NCBI RefSeq assembly: GCF_000092785.1
Contig: NC_014225.1
Location: forward strand, 2,052,313 to 2,116,312
DNA: 64,000 bases
Origin: Waddlia chondrophila WSU 86-1044
GTDB taxonomy: Bacteria > Chlamydiota > Chlamydiia > Chlamydiales > Waddliaceae
Reading direction: 5' to 3'
Below are positions 45,988 through 54,986 of this stretch, in pieces. The position numbers and the translations under genes are program-made. Every line of letters begins with the position of its first letter. Position 1 is the first letter of the stretch. A model generated the notes under the pieces. The model was not told where the DNA came from, searched no databases, and saw nothing but the letters and a program-made list of their open reading frames with translations.

Positions 45988-46242
45988 TTAGGGCGTGTCG
46001 TTCTTTTCTGCTGGCTGATTTGCATTTTGCAAAGGAAACTGGGTATTAGCAACTTTCTCCAACTGATTCCAATGGCCTCGGTCAACCCATCCCCATGCTC
46101 CATTCCAGTAAAGAAACATCCAAATGACCCCCCAAATCGGAAGAAGCAAATAACTTAACTTCAGCCAAACAGGAATTTTTTTATCCTTAGTATAAATTCC
46201 TGTTTCTCCATATTGCTCAATTTCGTTTTCTTGATCGCTCAT
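45988..46242 (-). CDS. ccoP: CcoP N-terminal-anchor-like protein without heme domain
   Basis: An 84-aa protein with a single transmembrane segment (LKLSYLLLPIWGVIWMFLYW). It is followed by WGWVDRGHWNQLEKVANTQ, which resembles the membrane anchor and following segment of CcoP/FixP. There is no CxxCH, so the two heme domains of a normal CcoP are absent; such domains are found at the C-terminus of the giant cytochrome encoded upstream. Its start overlaps the stop of the CcoQ-like gene (ATGA). It is the last gene of the respiratory operon. The symbol is by similarity of the anchor only. Confidence 0.65.
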   Translation of the reverse strand: MSDQENEIEQYGETGIYTKDKKIPVWLKLSYLLLPIWGVIWMFLYWNGAWGWVDRGHWNQLEKVANTQFPLQNANQPAEKNDTP

Positions 46243-46412
46243 TTCTTTTCCTCTTCTTCATCCATATGCATCATGTCATACTTAGGTCCTTCACCCATCC
46301 CTAATAATCCTTTATACCATAAATACAAGAACATAAAAAGCGTGCTTCCAAACAAAACAAACAGAAAAGAATAGTTGAAAATGCTTCCATAGATACCGAT
46401 TCCATCTTTCAT
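46239..46412 (-). CDS. ccoQ: CcoQ-like small membrane protein
   Basis: A 57-aa peptide with one transmembrane helix (NYSFLFVLFGSTLFMFLYLWY) and an acidic C-terminus (MHMDEEEEKK). The size, topology and place behind ccoO match CcoQ/FixQ, which stabilises cbb3 oxidase. ATG at 46412-46410 overlaps the ccoO stop, and its stop overlaps the following start, so it is translated as part of the chain of coupled genes. Confidence 0.75.
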   Translation of the reverse strand: MKDGIGIYGSIFNYSFLFVLFGSTLFMFLYLWYKGLLGMGEGPKYDMMHMDEEEEKK

Positions 46413-47701
46413 TTCACACTCTCATCTTTATTGTATTGCCCTTGAATAATTTCCATCGTCTGCACGGGATCTTTGCCAAGCCACCACGCTTCCGTAGGGG
46501 GAGTGATACGCGTTCCCTTGGTCATGAGATATTGAAAAATTGCTTCAAATTTATAATTGGGAAAAGAAACTCCTCGTCCCAAAGTTCCTCTGGGATCGTC
46601 ATCGAAAAAGTGCTGAAAAGCAGGCATGATCGATCCTTTGCTCTCTGTCTTTGGAGACCAAAAATGGGATTGATGCCAATCACGAGAAGGGCGTTTGATT
46701 CCAACTCTCGAAAGATCCGGCCCAATACGACGTGTCCCCAAAAATGTGATTCTCTCATAAATATACTCATTAGCCGATGAAGGTGGAGCCGGATACGATT
46801 CTGTTCCATTTAAAACAACATCCTGAATAAGCGTGCGGGTTTGATCTGTATGGCAATACCAGCACCCTTCAATCCGATAAAGGTCTTCCCCTAATTGAAT
46901 CAAGTTTTTTCTTGAACGAAATCCAAGCAGATTTCCTTGAAGTTCCTCAAGATTTTTGATCGATTCTCCACTCGGATCAAATCTCCATTCTTCTTTTCCA
47001 CCAGACTCAAAGTATTTTACACGGTATTCATGGGGATTGTTGATATAGACCACTCCTTTTGAAGAATGCCACGGTTGTTTTTTTTCTTCGTCGAGAATGA
47101 TAAAGTTTTCATCAACCCAACTCTCTTGCACTCTGTCAATAGGAGCAATGGCGAAAGCTTCACTTCCTTCAGGTTCAAAAAGCTCAAGAATATGAAAAAA
47201 AGGTCTTTGCAATCCCTGATCGCGCCAATCAGAATGTTCCCGTTCCCATGAAGCCTGCAGCTCTTTCTGCAAAGCTTCAGCCCTCTTTGCTCCATCAAAA
47301 GGGTTGCCGGCCAAAGCAGATTCCGGATTGCGCAAAAGAATCAGGCGGGAGCTAAGCTTCAATGCATCATCTCCATAAAAAGTGATGTATTTCTGCAAAT
47401 GGGGAGGGGCAACAAATCTAACTGTTTTCGATTCTTTAAAAGCTGTGAGAGAATACCCATCTTGCAAATGATACACTGCCTGAAGCTCCGAATCATGACT
47501 GCTGAAATAGATATTGGGATCGGCCACTTCATACATCTGCACCTGATAATCACTCGTTGGCTGCACCCACGTGTAATCGATATGCCTTGGAGCGATCAAT
47601 GTCACGATCACAGCCGAAGAAAACAAAATGAGAATTCCTATGATCGTCAGCCACGCAGACCATTCAATTTTGTAAAAAAAATTACCTTGTTTTCCGCTCA
47701 C
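46409..47701 (-). CDS. ccoO: cbb3-type cytochrome c oxidase subunit II (CcoO), with long insertion
   Basis: A 430-aa subunit with an N-terminal membrane anchor (WLTIIGILILFSSAVIVTLIA). It has one c-type heme site, EGCWYCHTDQ, near residue 280. The likely Met ligand lies in GSIMPAF after GPDLSRVG, as in CcoO. About 200 residues between the anchor and the heme site are extra compared with ordinary CcoO (about 200-240 aa) and have no motif I recognise. CcoO passes electrons to CcoN. The start is GTG 47701, overlapping the ccoN stop (GTGA), with GAGGTGG upstream. Confidence 0.9.
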   Translation of the reverse strand: MSGKQGNFFYKIEWSAWLTIIGILILFSSAVIVTLIAPRHIDYTWVQPTSDYQVQMYEVADPNIYFSSHDSELQAVYHLQDGYSLTAFKESKTVRFVAPPHLQKYITFYGDDALKLSSRLILLRNPESALAGNPFDGAKRAEALQKELQASWEREHSDWRDQGLQRPFFHILELFEPEGSEAFAIAPIDRVQESWVDENFIILDEEKKQPWHSSKGVVYINNPHEYRVKYFESGGKEEWRFDPSGESIKNLEELQGNLLGFRSRKNLIQLGEDLYRIEGCWYCHTDQTRTLIQDVVLNGTESYPAPPSSANEYIYERITFLGTRRIGPDLSRVGIKRPSRDWHQSHFWSPKTESKGSIMPAFQHFFDDDPRGTLGRGVSFPNYKFEAIFQYLMTKGTRITPPTEAWWLGKDPVQTMEIIQGQYNKDESVK

Positions 47702-49122
47702 GCCGCCACCTCTAGATGTTGAGTCTTTTTCAGAACGATCGTATTAAACATATTCCCAACAAACAATAAATTCGAAATTAAAATAATCAATCCACCGACC
47801 GCACGCATAATCCAAAACGGATGCATTTGAGCCACAGTTTGTAAAAACGATAAGGAAGTCAACTGACTATGAAACTCTGCATAAGTGGTGCCATCAGCCC
47901 AGTGAGACCACAAAAGCCCTTGATAAAACCCGCCAAACTGCAGCGCCATCATGAACAGGATGGAGCCGAACATACTCAACGTGAAGTGCACATCAGCCAA
48001 TCTTTCGGACCACAACGGTTTTTTAGTGATGATAGGAATCACATAGTAAATGGCACCTGTTGCAAAAAAAGTAAATGCTCCGTAAAGCGCAACATGGGCG
48101 TGTCCAATCACCCAGTCCGTTTTGGAAGTGATCTCATTGACATTGCGCAAAGCCATCACAGGTCCCTGGATACATGTCACAAAATAAAACATCACTCCCA
48201 TCATTAAAAAACGCACAGCTGCACTCTGCGTATATTCTTTCCATTTAGGCAAGAGCGTGGAAAAAAGATTAAATACCACGGTCCACACAGGAATAAACAT
48301 CAAAATAGAAAAAATAATTGAGATTGTTTGCAGCCACTGAGAAATTGGCCCATGGATCATATGGTGAGCGCCAATCCATCCATAGATAAATGCAATCGAC
48401 CAAAAACCGATCATCGACAAACGATGGCTATAGATAGGAGTGTCTGTTGTTTTTGGTAAGAAGTAATAAACTGCAGCCAACCCCATTGGAGTAAAAATCA
48501 ACCCAACAATATTGTGCACATAAAACCAGCTGATATTCACTCTCGAAATCCCTCCTGGGACCCACATCACAGCATAACTCCCTGCAATATAGATAAATGT
48601 TGTCCAAATTAACGTCCCCATGACATACCAAACAGAAACGTACATTTGTTTGTATTTTCGATTAAAAATCGTTGCGAACAGGTTAACAGAGACTAAGACC
48701 CAAGCTAAAACAAACAGAGGCTTCACCGGAATATACCAAACCGTATTGGGAATTTCAGCATACTCCCACCCGAAATTCGTTCCAAACGGATAAGAGTAAA
48801 CGGCAACAATTAATGACAACCACCAAATGGCAGCAGTGAAACAAGCAAGCCTAGGGCTCCATAAAGGCACGCCGCATAACCGCGGAATAAAAAAATAAAA
48901 AAGGCCTACACCAGAAGAAAGCAACCATAAAAAAGTGACATGTCCGACATGAATCGGACGAATTTTGCCAAAGTGAATGTATTCCCCTGAAAAATAATCG
49001 GGAAAGACAAATACATTGAACGCCATGAACACTCCGATAATCATTCCAGCAATCAGAAAGATCAACGAAGGATAAATCATCAATTTTACGGGTAAATCAT
49101 TGTATTTCGTTGCCGATGTCAT
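47698..49122 (-). CDS. ccoN: cbb3-type cytochrome c oxidase catalytic subunit (CcoN)
   Basis: A 474-aa heme-copper oxidase subunit I of the cbb3 group with about 12 transmembrane helices. The expected histidines are seen in RPIHVGHVTF, SWFYVHNIVG, HHMIHGP and GHAHVALYGAF; they bind heme b, heme b3 and copper B. It reduces O2 to water and is usually a high-affinity enzyme for low oxygen, which suits an intracellular niche. The start overlaps the end of the multiheme cytochrome gene by 26 bases, so expression is coupled. Confidence 0.95.
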   Translation of the reverse strand: MTSATKYNDLPVKLMIYPSLIFLIAGMIIGVFMAFNVFVFPDYFSGEYIHFGKIRPIHVGHVTFLWLLSSGVGLFYFFIPRLCGVPLWSPRLACFTAAIWWLSLIVAVYSYPFGTNFGWEYAEIPNTVWYIPVKPLFVLAWVLVSVNLFATIFNRKYKQMYVSVWYVMGTLIWTTFIYIAGSYAVMWVPGGISRVNISWFYVHNIVGLIFTPMGLAAVYYFLPKTTDTPIYSHRLSMIGFWSIAFIYGWIGAHHMIHGPISQWLQTISIIFSILMFIPVWTVVFNLFSTLLPKWKEYTQSAAVRFLMMGVMFYFVTCIQGPVMALRNVNEITSKTDWVIGHAHVALYGAFTFFATGAIYYVIPIITKKPLWSERLADVHFTLSMFGSILFMMALQFGGFYQGLLWSHWADGTTYAEFHSQLTSLSFLQTVAQMHPFWIMRAVGGLIILISNLLFVGNMFNTIVLKKTQHLEVAA

Positions 49123-52100
49123 TTCTCTTTTTCCATATTTTCAATTTTTTTTCATAATTTGCGTAGAGTTCAATCTGTTGATCTCTCAAACGTTTAGCCT
49201 CTTCCTGCCCGGAAGCCAATGCTTTTTGCAAAAGTTTATATTTCAAAATCTTCCCGTTCAGATCTTCAAGAGATTCGCTTCTCTCATTGGAGGGTAAGCG
49301 CCCTTCCACTAAGATTTTCTCTTTTTCCAGTGTTTGAAGCGTCTCCAGAACTTCCTGAAGCATTTTCTTACTCAGGGTTTGGATCTGTAACTCCTTTTCT
49401 GCATCATGACTGAGCTTCAATTGACCATCTGCAAGAGAGTAGTGGATGGAATTGAGACTGATTAACTGCAAATATTGATCAAAAAGCGCTTTTTCTTCTT
49501 GGATTCCCAGCAATTGGACTCCGACATTCCGCAAAATGTCCGACTCTTTTTGAAGCTTCTCTCTCATATCCACAACCAATTGATCCACAGCCTGCAGCAT
49601 CTGCATCTTCTGACTCAGTGACAGCTCTTTTTTGTAGGCGTCTGCCGCTTCCGCTTCGGAAAGAGTCCCTGTTAACAGAGCTCTCTTGGTTTCTTTAATC
49701 GCATTTTTAAGTTCATTGACCCTCTGATATTGATCGGTTCGAGACTGCTCCAGCACCAGCCCTTCCTCCTCATACATTTCGTAAATAACAGTCGTCAAAC
49801 GATCTCTTTGTTTCTGTTCATTTGACAGTGAACGGATGTACATGACCAGCTGCAGCCGCTGCAGAGCACTCGTTTGATCACCCCAAGGAGTCATGGAAGT
49901 GCCGGGAACCCCATATTTGATCGATCTCAATAAACGGAGATCGTCTCTGGTATTGATCCACTCAAAATTTGTCAGCATTCGAGGTTTTGCATCGAACATG
50001 GTTCCTGCTCGATACCCTTGGCCGTCAGCTTCTTTTCCGTGGCAAACAGCACAATTCAACTCAAAAAATTCACGCCCTTCCTCTAAATTGTGCTGGGTGT
50101 AGTATCGTTTTTTAATGTAGTAGAGATTGTTTTCTCCTTCCTTATAAGGATTGGAAACGACATCAAACACCTCATCAACGCGTTCTTCCTTAGCAACGGG
50201 CCTCAACTTACCCCTTTCTTTTTTAAGTTCTTTAAGCAAATCTCCAGGCTGATACTGCCATTTATCCACCTCTTCCGGTGTTTGGTAAATGCTTGCACCT
50301 TCCAATGGCGCATACAGCCAATCGACTAACTGATCGATCTCGCTTTCGGTCAAAACTGGAACGCTTCCGATGATTTTCTTACCATCGGCAACCTCTCCCC
50401 AAGGAGGCATCGGCCCTCCAAGCACCCCATGAGTGATCGATATGACAGCATTATCGCGCGTCAGATTTCGCAAGAAATCCGCATTGGTTAAATTTTTCGG
50501 AATTGGATAGATCCACTCTGCCACAGGGCCGTTGCCGCGCTTGTGATCTCCATGGCACTGGGAGCAGTGGAGATCATAAGCCATAGCGGGATCGAAACCG
50601 AATGTATCCCAAATTTTTCTCACTTCATCGCGGTTTTCAACAGCAATTCGATCAAGCATATAAGTCAGGGCGTAAAATTTACTATCATCAAACGGCAGAA
50701 CAGGCATGATGGAACGCGCAACATGCTTGGAAGGTTTTCTAAAATGCTCAATTAACCATTCATCTGAGCGATAAATTCCCGACCAATTGGGACGAGGTCC
50801 AACTAATCGACCAAGGCCATACTCCTGAACATACATCATCAGGACGCGGTTGACCCGCTGCTGCCATTGATCCCACTCTGCTTTTATTCTTTTCTTTTCA
50901 CTTGGATCGCTTGCTTGAGAAAGTTTTTCTTGATAATGATGATTTTTCGCACGCTTGGCATATTTGAATGCTGTATTGTAGGACTCTATCAACTGCGGAT
51001 GCGTACTTTCCAACTCTTCAAGAAGCGAACCGGATCTAACGTCATTGACAATGCGGGAGTCGATCTCATCGCTTTTCTTATCTAAGATTTTGGCCAGTTC
51101 CGATCCGGAAATCTCCTCAGCAATCGTCTTTCTAAACCATTCCCTTTCTTTAAAAAGCGTTTCAAACGAAGGAGTTTTCCCTTTTTCTATTTTAAAGCCT
51201 ATATTGGACGTGAAACCTTTCAGCCGATGGCAGGCAGCACATCCTTCGGTGGCAAACACCGTCATGGAATAGCGGAGATTGTTGAGATTTGCCGGATTAA
51301 TCGGTTTCTCCCAAGGGAGCTTGTATCCCGATTCCCATTCCATCAAACGGGTTTTATAAGCAGGTTCGGAAGTGGCAGGGCGCCTTCCCTTCTGCGCGAG
51401 AAGAAACGTCGTTAAGTCTTCTAATTCCTCATGATCAAGATGAAAATTGGGCATCGTAGATGTTTTAAGATCAGCCTGAGGCCAAACCATCGATTCTTTG
51501 ATATACCAAGGATAGAAGTTCCCAATATTCGTCAGCTCAGGACCCACTCCTCCGCGAGCAAGTCCATCAATTCGAAGGCATGCGTAGCAGCCTTGAGAAA
51601 AATACAAATTTTCTCCACGGTGGAAATCCGATATGAGCATGTCGATTTCAGACTTCAGAACTCCTCGGATGTTTTCATCGGCAACCGTTTCTCGAATGGT
51701 AGACTGCGCTGATTCTGCATAAGCCATCAACACCTTATCTTTTTTCAAAGCTGATTTTTTAACGAACAATGTACCGCTTCCCGAATGCTTTTCGAGAAAT
51801 GTATCGATGCTGCCGCTATTTTGCGCGATCTGTTCTACGAGTTTCTGCGATCCTAATATTTCCTCCATCCGCTCATCAATTGCTGAAATTGCTTTTTCAG
51901 TATTTTCCGCTTTTCTAACAAATTCAAGTTGCGATTTCACGGCAGCAATCTGCTCATCGGATGATCTAAAATCCTGGGTTCCTTGCGTTAAATACTCAAC
52001 TGTCTGATTCCAACCACTTTTTTCCAGCTCTTTTTTCAGGGCAATTAATGAGACAAGCGCTTTTTTTTCATTTTCGTACGCGTCTTTGATAATTTTTGAT

Positions 52101-52972
52101 TTTTCTTCGCGCCGTTTTTCGACAATACTCGTTTCTCTAGCAGCATCTTCCAATGCTTCAGATGTTGAATTGTGGCATTGGACGCAGTTAGCCTGTAGAA
52201 GAGCGCCTACATAAATGGGAGTTGTTTGAAAGAGAAGCTCATGACCGGGCTTATGATTGAACACTTTTGAAAACTGCGGATCATTTAAAGGATCTTTTTC
52301 AAGAAACTCAGGTTCCGGCCCCATGTATTCAGCCTCATATTGACCATCAAATACAGGTCCATGCGCCTTTTCTGTCGTCAGCCCTCGACCGTTTCCACTG
52401 TGGCAAACGGTGCATCCATACTCGTCAATGGAGTGGTATTCAAAAGGGCGAGTTTCCCTACCGATTAAAGGGTGCGCGCGAAGCACTTTTGTCATGTCGT
52501 AAACATGCTCGCCAACTTTAACCGTTTTCAGCGCCTGCAGATTTTCCGCTTCCTTGTCATTGCCTTCTTTTTTAAGAGTATCGATTTTTTGATCTAGTTT
52601 TGTCCAAATATAACTCGGATTCGGTTCAAGGACCGGCAGTCCCGATTCATCATAAACGGGATTCCCATTGATATCGGCAGCTTGCTGAGTGGGGGAAAAG
52701 TGGGAGAACTGGACAGCAACGTGGCACGAAGTGCAGCGATCGATGACGGGAGGGCCGTTATCCGGCTTCTCCAACACAATCTGCTTGATCTTTGATTCGA
52801 AAGGAGGAGGAGGTTGACCGGTATAGCTGGAGCGGAATTCTTCAAGTGCAATGTAGGTGTTCTGGTAGATTTTATATTCCGGAAAAAGTTCTTTATATAA
52901 AAATCCGCCAAAAAACGCCGTGACAATCACCGCTAAAAAAATCAATGAGATTTGATACCAATCACCACGCAT
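49097..52972 (-). CDS. Giant membrane-anchored multiheme cytochrome c
   Basis: A 1291-aa protein with an N-terminal transmembrane anchor (ISLIFLAVIVTAFFGGFLY). It has six CxxCH heme sites starting at residues 80, 187, 263, 578, 803 and 974, and a seventh cytochrome domain (about 455-530) whose site at 462 reads CYACL. The domains at 803 and 974 look like class I mono-heme domains, as in CcoP. The stretch 275-440 and the final 240 residues are charged coiled coils. It lies between cytochrome b and CcoN and no separate cytochrome c1 or complete CcoP is in the operon, so it probably carries electrons from the bc part to the oxidase on the periplasmic side. Confidence 0.88.
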   Translation of the reverse strand: MRGDWYQISLIFLAVIVTAFFGGFLYKELFPEYKIYQNTYIALEEFRSSYTGQPPPPFESKIKQIVLEKPDNGPPVIDRCTSCHVAVQFSHFSPTQQAADINGNPVYDESGLPVLEPNPSYIWTKLDQKIDTLKKEGNDKEAENLQALKTVKVGEHVYDMTKVLRAHPLIGRETRPFEYHSIDEYGCTVCHSGNGRGLTTEKAHGPVFDGQYEAEYMGPEPEFLEKDPLNDPQFSKVFNHKPGHELLFQTTPIYVGALLQANCVQCHNSTSEALEDAARETSIVEKRREEKSKIIKDAYENEKKALVSLIALKKELEKSGWNQTVEYLTQGTQDFRSSDEQIAAVKSQLEFVRKAENTEKAISAIDERMEEILGSQKLVEQIAQNSGSIDTFLEKHSGSGTLFVKKSALKKDKVLMAYAESAQSTIRETVADENIRGVLKSEIDMLISDFHRGENLYFSQGCYACLRIDGLARGGVGPELTNIGNFYPWYIKESMVWPQADLKTSTMPNFHLDHEELEDLTTFLLAQKGRRPATSEPAYKTRLMEWESGYKLPWEKPINPANLNNLRYSMTVFATEGCAACHRLKGFTSNIGFKIEKGKTPSFETLFKEREWFRKTIAEEISGSELAKILDKKSDEIDSRIVNDVRSGSLLEELESTHPQLIESYNTAFKYAKRAKNHHYQEKLSQASDPSEKKRIKAEWDQWQQRVNRVLMMYVQEYGLGRLVGPRPNWSGIYRSDEWLIEHFRKPSKHVARSIMPVLPFDDSKFYALTYMLDRIAVENRDEVRKIWDTFGFDPAMAYDLHCSQCHGDHKRGNGPVAEWIYPIPKNLTNADFLRNLTRDNAVISITHGVLGGPMPPWGEVADGKKIIGSVPVLTESEIDQLVDWLYAPLEGASIYQTPEEVDKWQYQPGDLLKELKKERGKLRPVAKEERVDEVFDVVSNPYKEGENNLYYIKKRYYTQHNLEEGREFFELNCAVCHGKEADGQGYRAGTMFDAKPRMLTNFEWINTRDDLRLLRSIKYGVPGTSMTPWGDQTSALQRLQLVMYIRSLSNEQKQRDRLTTVIYEMYEEEGLVLEQSRTDQYQRVNELKNAIKETKRALLTGTLSEAEAADAYKKELSLSQKMQMLQAVDQLVVDMREKLQKESDILRNVGVQLLGIQEEKALFDQYLQLISLNSIHYSLADGQLKLSHDAEKELQIQTLSKKMLQEVLETLQTLEKEKILVEGRLPSNERSESLEDLNGKILKYKLLQKALASGQEEAKRLRDQQIELYANYEKKLKIWKKRNDIGNEIQ

Positions 52973-52983
52973 CTTTGATCACC

Positions 52984-54309
52984 CTAATGCCTTGCAAAAT
53001 TTTCCGTCCAAGGCCACACCCAGCCCCAATTCGCACCTCTGAAGTAAGTGCCGACAATAATCAAAATTCCTTGCCAAGTCATAAATAGAGTGTACAAGAA
53101 AATTCCCAAATACCTGCTCCGATGGAACCAAACCCCCTCTCCTCGAGGATTGCGATCCAAATAGGGGATCGACATCAGGCCAACAATAATGAGGCCTGGA
53201 ATGCCTACGCCTCCCCAAAACGCATCATAAGCGACCATCTCCTGCAAACCGAGAAAGTACCAGGGCGCTTTCGAAGGGTTAGGAGGTTTACTCGGATTTG
53301 CCGGTTCTTCAAGGGGAGCATTAATAAATGAAAGACCGAGAACCAGCACAAGAGAAAGAAAAAAGCAAACAAGCTCAGCCCTTAGAAGATGGGGCCAGGT
53401 AAACACAAAGTTGTAAGGCCCTTTATCCACTGTCGGACAAGTCCCTCTGACAAGCTCCATCAAACCGTAAGTGCGCTTCACTCCAGGAGCAAACGACTCT
53501 TTCGTATCGGAACGCTGCACAACGCGGTAAGGATCCGGGCGCAGGCGATCAGGAGGACGGGCCAACCCGCCATCTTTCCTGATCCGCCAAAAGTGAACAC
53601 CAATCAACGTCCCGGTTATTAATGGAAGCGCGGCCACATGAAGGACGTAAAAGCGGATCAAAGCATCCTGTCCAACAGAGGTTGACGCAAGCAGCATCAC
53701 ACGGTTGACGTTGTGTTCAAATCCAGGAATGTTGGGAACGTAGCCTGCGATGTTGGATCCGACTGTAACCGCCCAAAACGAAAGCTGGTCCCAAGGGAGC
53801 AAATATCCGGTGAACGATAAAACCAGAGTCAACACCATAAGAATCACTCCAATTACCCAATTGAACTTGCGTGCTCCCTTGTAAGCGCCGGTATAAAACA
53901 CACGGCTCATGTGAAGAAAGACAAACATCACCATCAAATGCGCAGCCCACCTGTGCATGTTGCGATACATCATGGCAAATGGTGTCGTATCCTGCCAATC
54001 CTTCATGATATCATAAGCGCGATCCTCTGCAGGGATATAATAAAACATTAAAACCACGCCGGTGAATACAAGAATCAAAAACATGCTGGCAGTGATCGTT
54101 CCCAAGCCAAGTGTTTGAAATGGGTTCAGGGAACGCTTATGACACTTCACAGGATGAAAATGTAAAAAGAAGTTCTTAAACACAATTTCCGAGCGATCGA
54201 CATCATTATTCGGATAATTGTGCCGAAAAATAGAACGGATAAAATCCCGAGGCAAATTGGCAATATGCTCAGCCCAGGTTGTTCGTCTGTTTCCTTTGTA
54301 TACAGCCAT
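52984..54309 (-). CDS. Cytochrome b (b6 and subunit IV fused) of the bc complex
   Basis: A 441-aa integral membrane protein. Heme-b histidines are in NMHRWAAHLM and, one turn on, FLHMSRVF, and in the later helix VLHVAALPLITGTLIGVHFW. The N-terminal four-helix part is joined to a subunit-IV-like part with KAPWYFLGLQEM, where bc1 complexes have PEWY. The quinol-oxidation-site Glu is thus absent at that exact place. It would oxidise quinol together with the Rieske protein encoded upstream and pass electrons to the giant cytochrome. Eleven bases separate it from the cytochrome gene. Confidence 0.9.
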   Translation of the reverse strand: MAVYKGNRRTTWAEHIANLPRDFIRSIFRHNYPNNDVDRSEIVFKNFFLHFHPVKCHKRSLNPFQTLGLGTITASMFLILVFTGVVLMFYYIPAEDRAYDIMKDWQDTTPFAMMYRNMHRWAAHLMVMFVFLHMSRVFYTGAYKGARKFNWVIGVILMVLTLVLSFTGYLLPWDQLSFWAVTVGSNIAGYVPNIPGFEHNVNRVMLLASTSVGQDALIRFYVLHVAALPLITGTLIGVHFWRIRKDGGLARPPDRLRPDPYRVVQRSDTKESFAPGVKRTYGLMELVRGTCPTVDKGPYNFVFTWPHLLRAELVCFFLSLVLVLGLSFINAPLEEPANPSKPPNPSKAPWYFLGLQEMVAYDAFWGGVGIPGLIIVGLMSIPYLDRNPRGEGVWFHRSRYLGIFLYTLFMTWQGILIIVGTYFRGANWGWVWPWTENFARH

Positions 54310-54330
54310 TACTTCAATCCATGTATTATA

Positions 54331-54843
54331 TTATACGGCAGGCGTGAACCACGCAGCCTCCCAATCAAGAGTAGCCTTCGACTTGTCAACCATTAAATCC
54401 CCAGAAGCGCCTTTGTATATCTCGAAAAAAACCAAAGGCAAAGGAGCAGGCCCTCCAGTATTGCGCCCAAATTGATCGTATGTCGACCCATGGCAGGGAC
54501 ATGCATATCCCGTATCCACCATATTCACTGTACATCCCAAATGCGTACAGACTGCTGTCTGCACACGCACTTTCCCAGTCTTTGATTCGATAAAAACTTT
54601 TTGTTTAGCATTGAAAATTTTCCCGTCAAAAGAAAGCACATCCTCCGGCCTTCCAATAGAAAAAACGCTCGGCGGCACTTTCATCGCATTAGGATATAAA
54701 TATCCCAACAAAGAAACATTGACCATTTGGGCGGCGCCTAGAATGCAAGCGCCCACACCCATCAAAGCTAAAAAAGAACGCCTTGAGATCATAGGATCCC
54801 TTTCATCCTTATCGACATTTAGAGAATTCCGATATTTTGGCAT
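54331..54843 (-). CDS. Rieske [2Fe-2S] protein
   Basis: A 170-aa Rieske protein. The cluster motifs CTHLGC and CPCHGSTYD are complete. The N-terminus has [10 protein letters not shown] and a hydrophobic segment, that is, a twin-arginine-type signal or anchor. Located on the outer side of the membrane, it accepts one electron from quinol at cytochrome b and hands it on to a c-type cytochrome. The 84-aa anchor-like CcoP and the giant cytochrome are in the same operon. ATG 54843 is used; ATG 54792 would start just before the twin arginine. Confidence 0.93.
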   Translation of the reverse strand: MPKYRNSLNVDKDERDPMISRRSFLALMGVGACILGAAQMVNVSLLGYLYPNAMKVPPSVFSIGRPEDVLSFDGKIFNAKQKVFIESKTGKVRVQTAVCTHLGCTVNMVDTGYACPCHGSTYDQFGRNTGGPAPLPLVFFEIYKGASGDLMVDKSKATLDWEAAWFTPAV

Positions 54844-54854
54844 AAACTTATCTG

Positions 54855-54986
54855 CTATTCCTCATCTCGAAACATTTGGTATTTCACATCTTCCATATCA
54901 TCAAACTGTCCATTGCGCAGGTAATAGATATAAATCAGCATTCCAGCTAAAGCAAATAAAATTGTCACAGCCAAATACCAAACCAT
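54855..54986 (-). CDS. ccoS: CcoS (FixS) cbb3-oxidase assembly protein
   Basis: A 43-aa peptide with one transmembrane helix ([22 protein letters not shown]) followed by [20 protein letters not shown]. The 'R-x-GQFDD-E/D ... F-x-DE' ending is the CcoS/FixS signature. CcoS is needed to mature cbb3 oxidase, linked to copper/heme insertion. Its ATG shares a base with the stop of the upstream oxidoreductase gene (TAATG), so it was placed there as part of the same operon. The longer frame to 55046 is inside that gene. Confidence 0.88.
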   Translation of the reverse strand: MVWYLAVTILFALAGMLIYIYYLRNGQFDDMEDVKYQMFRDEE

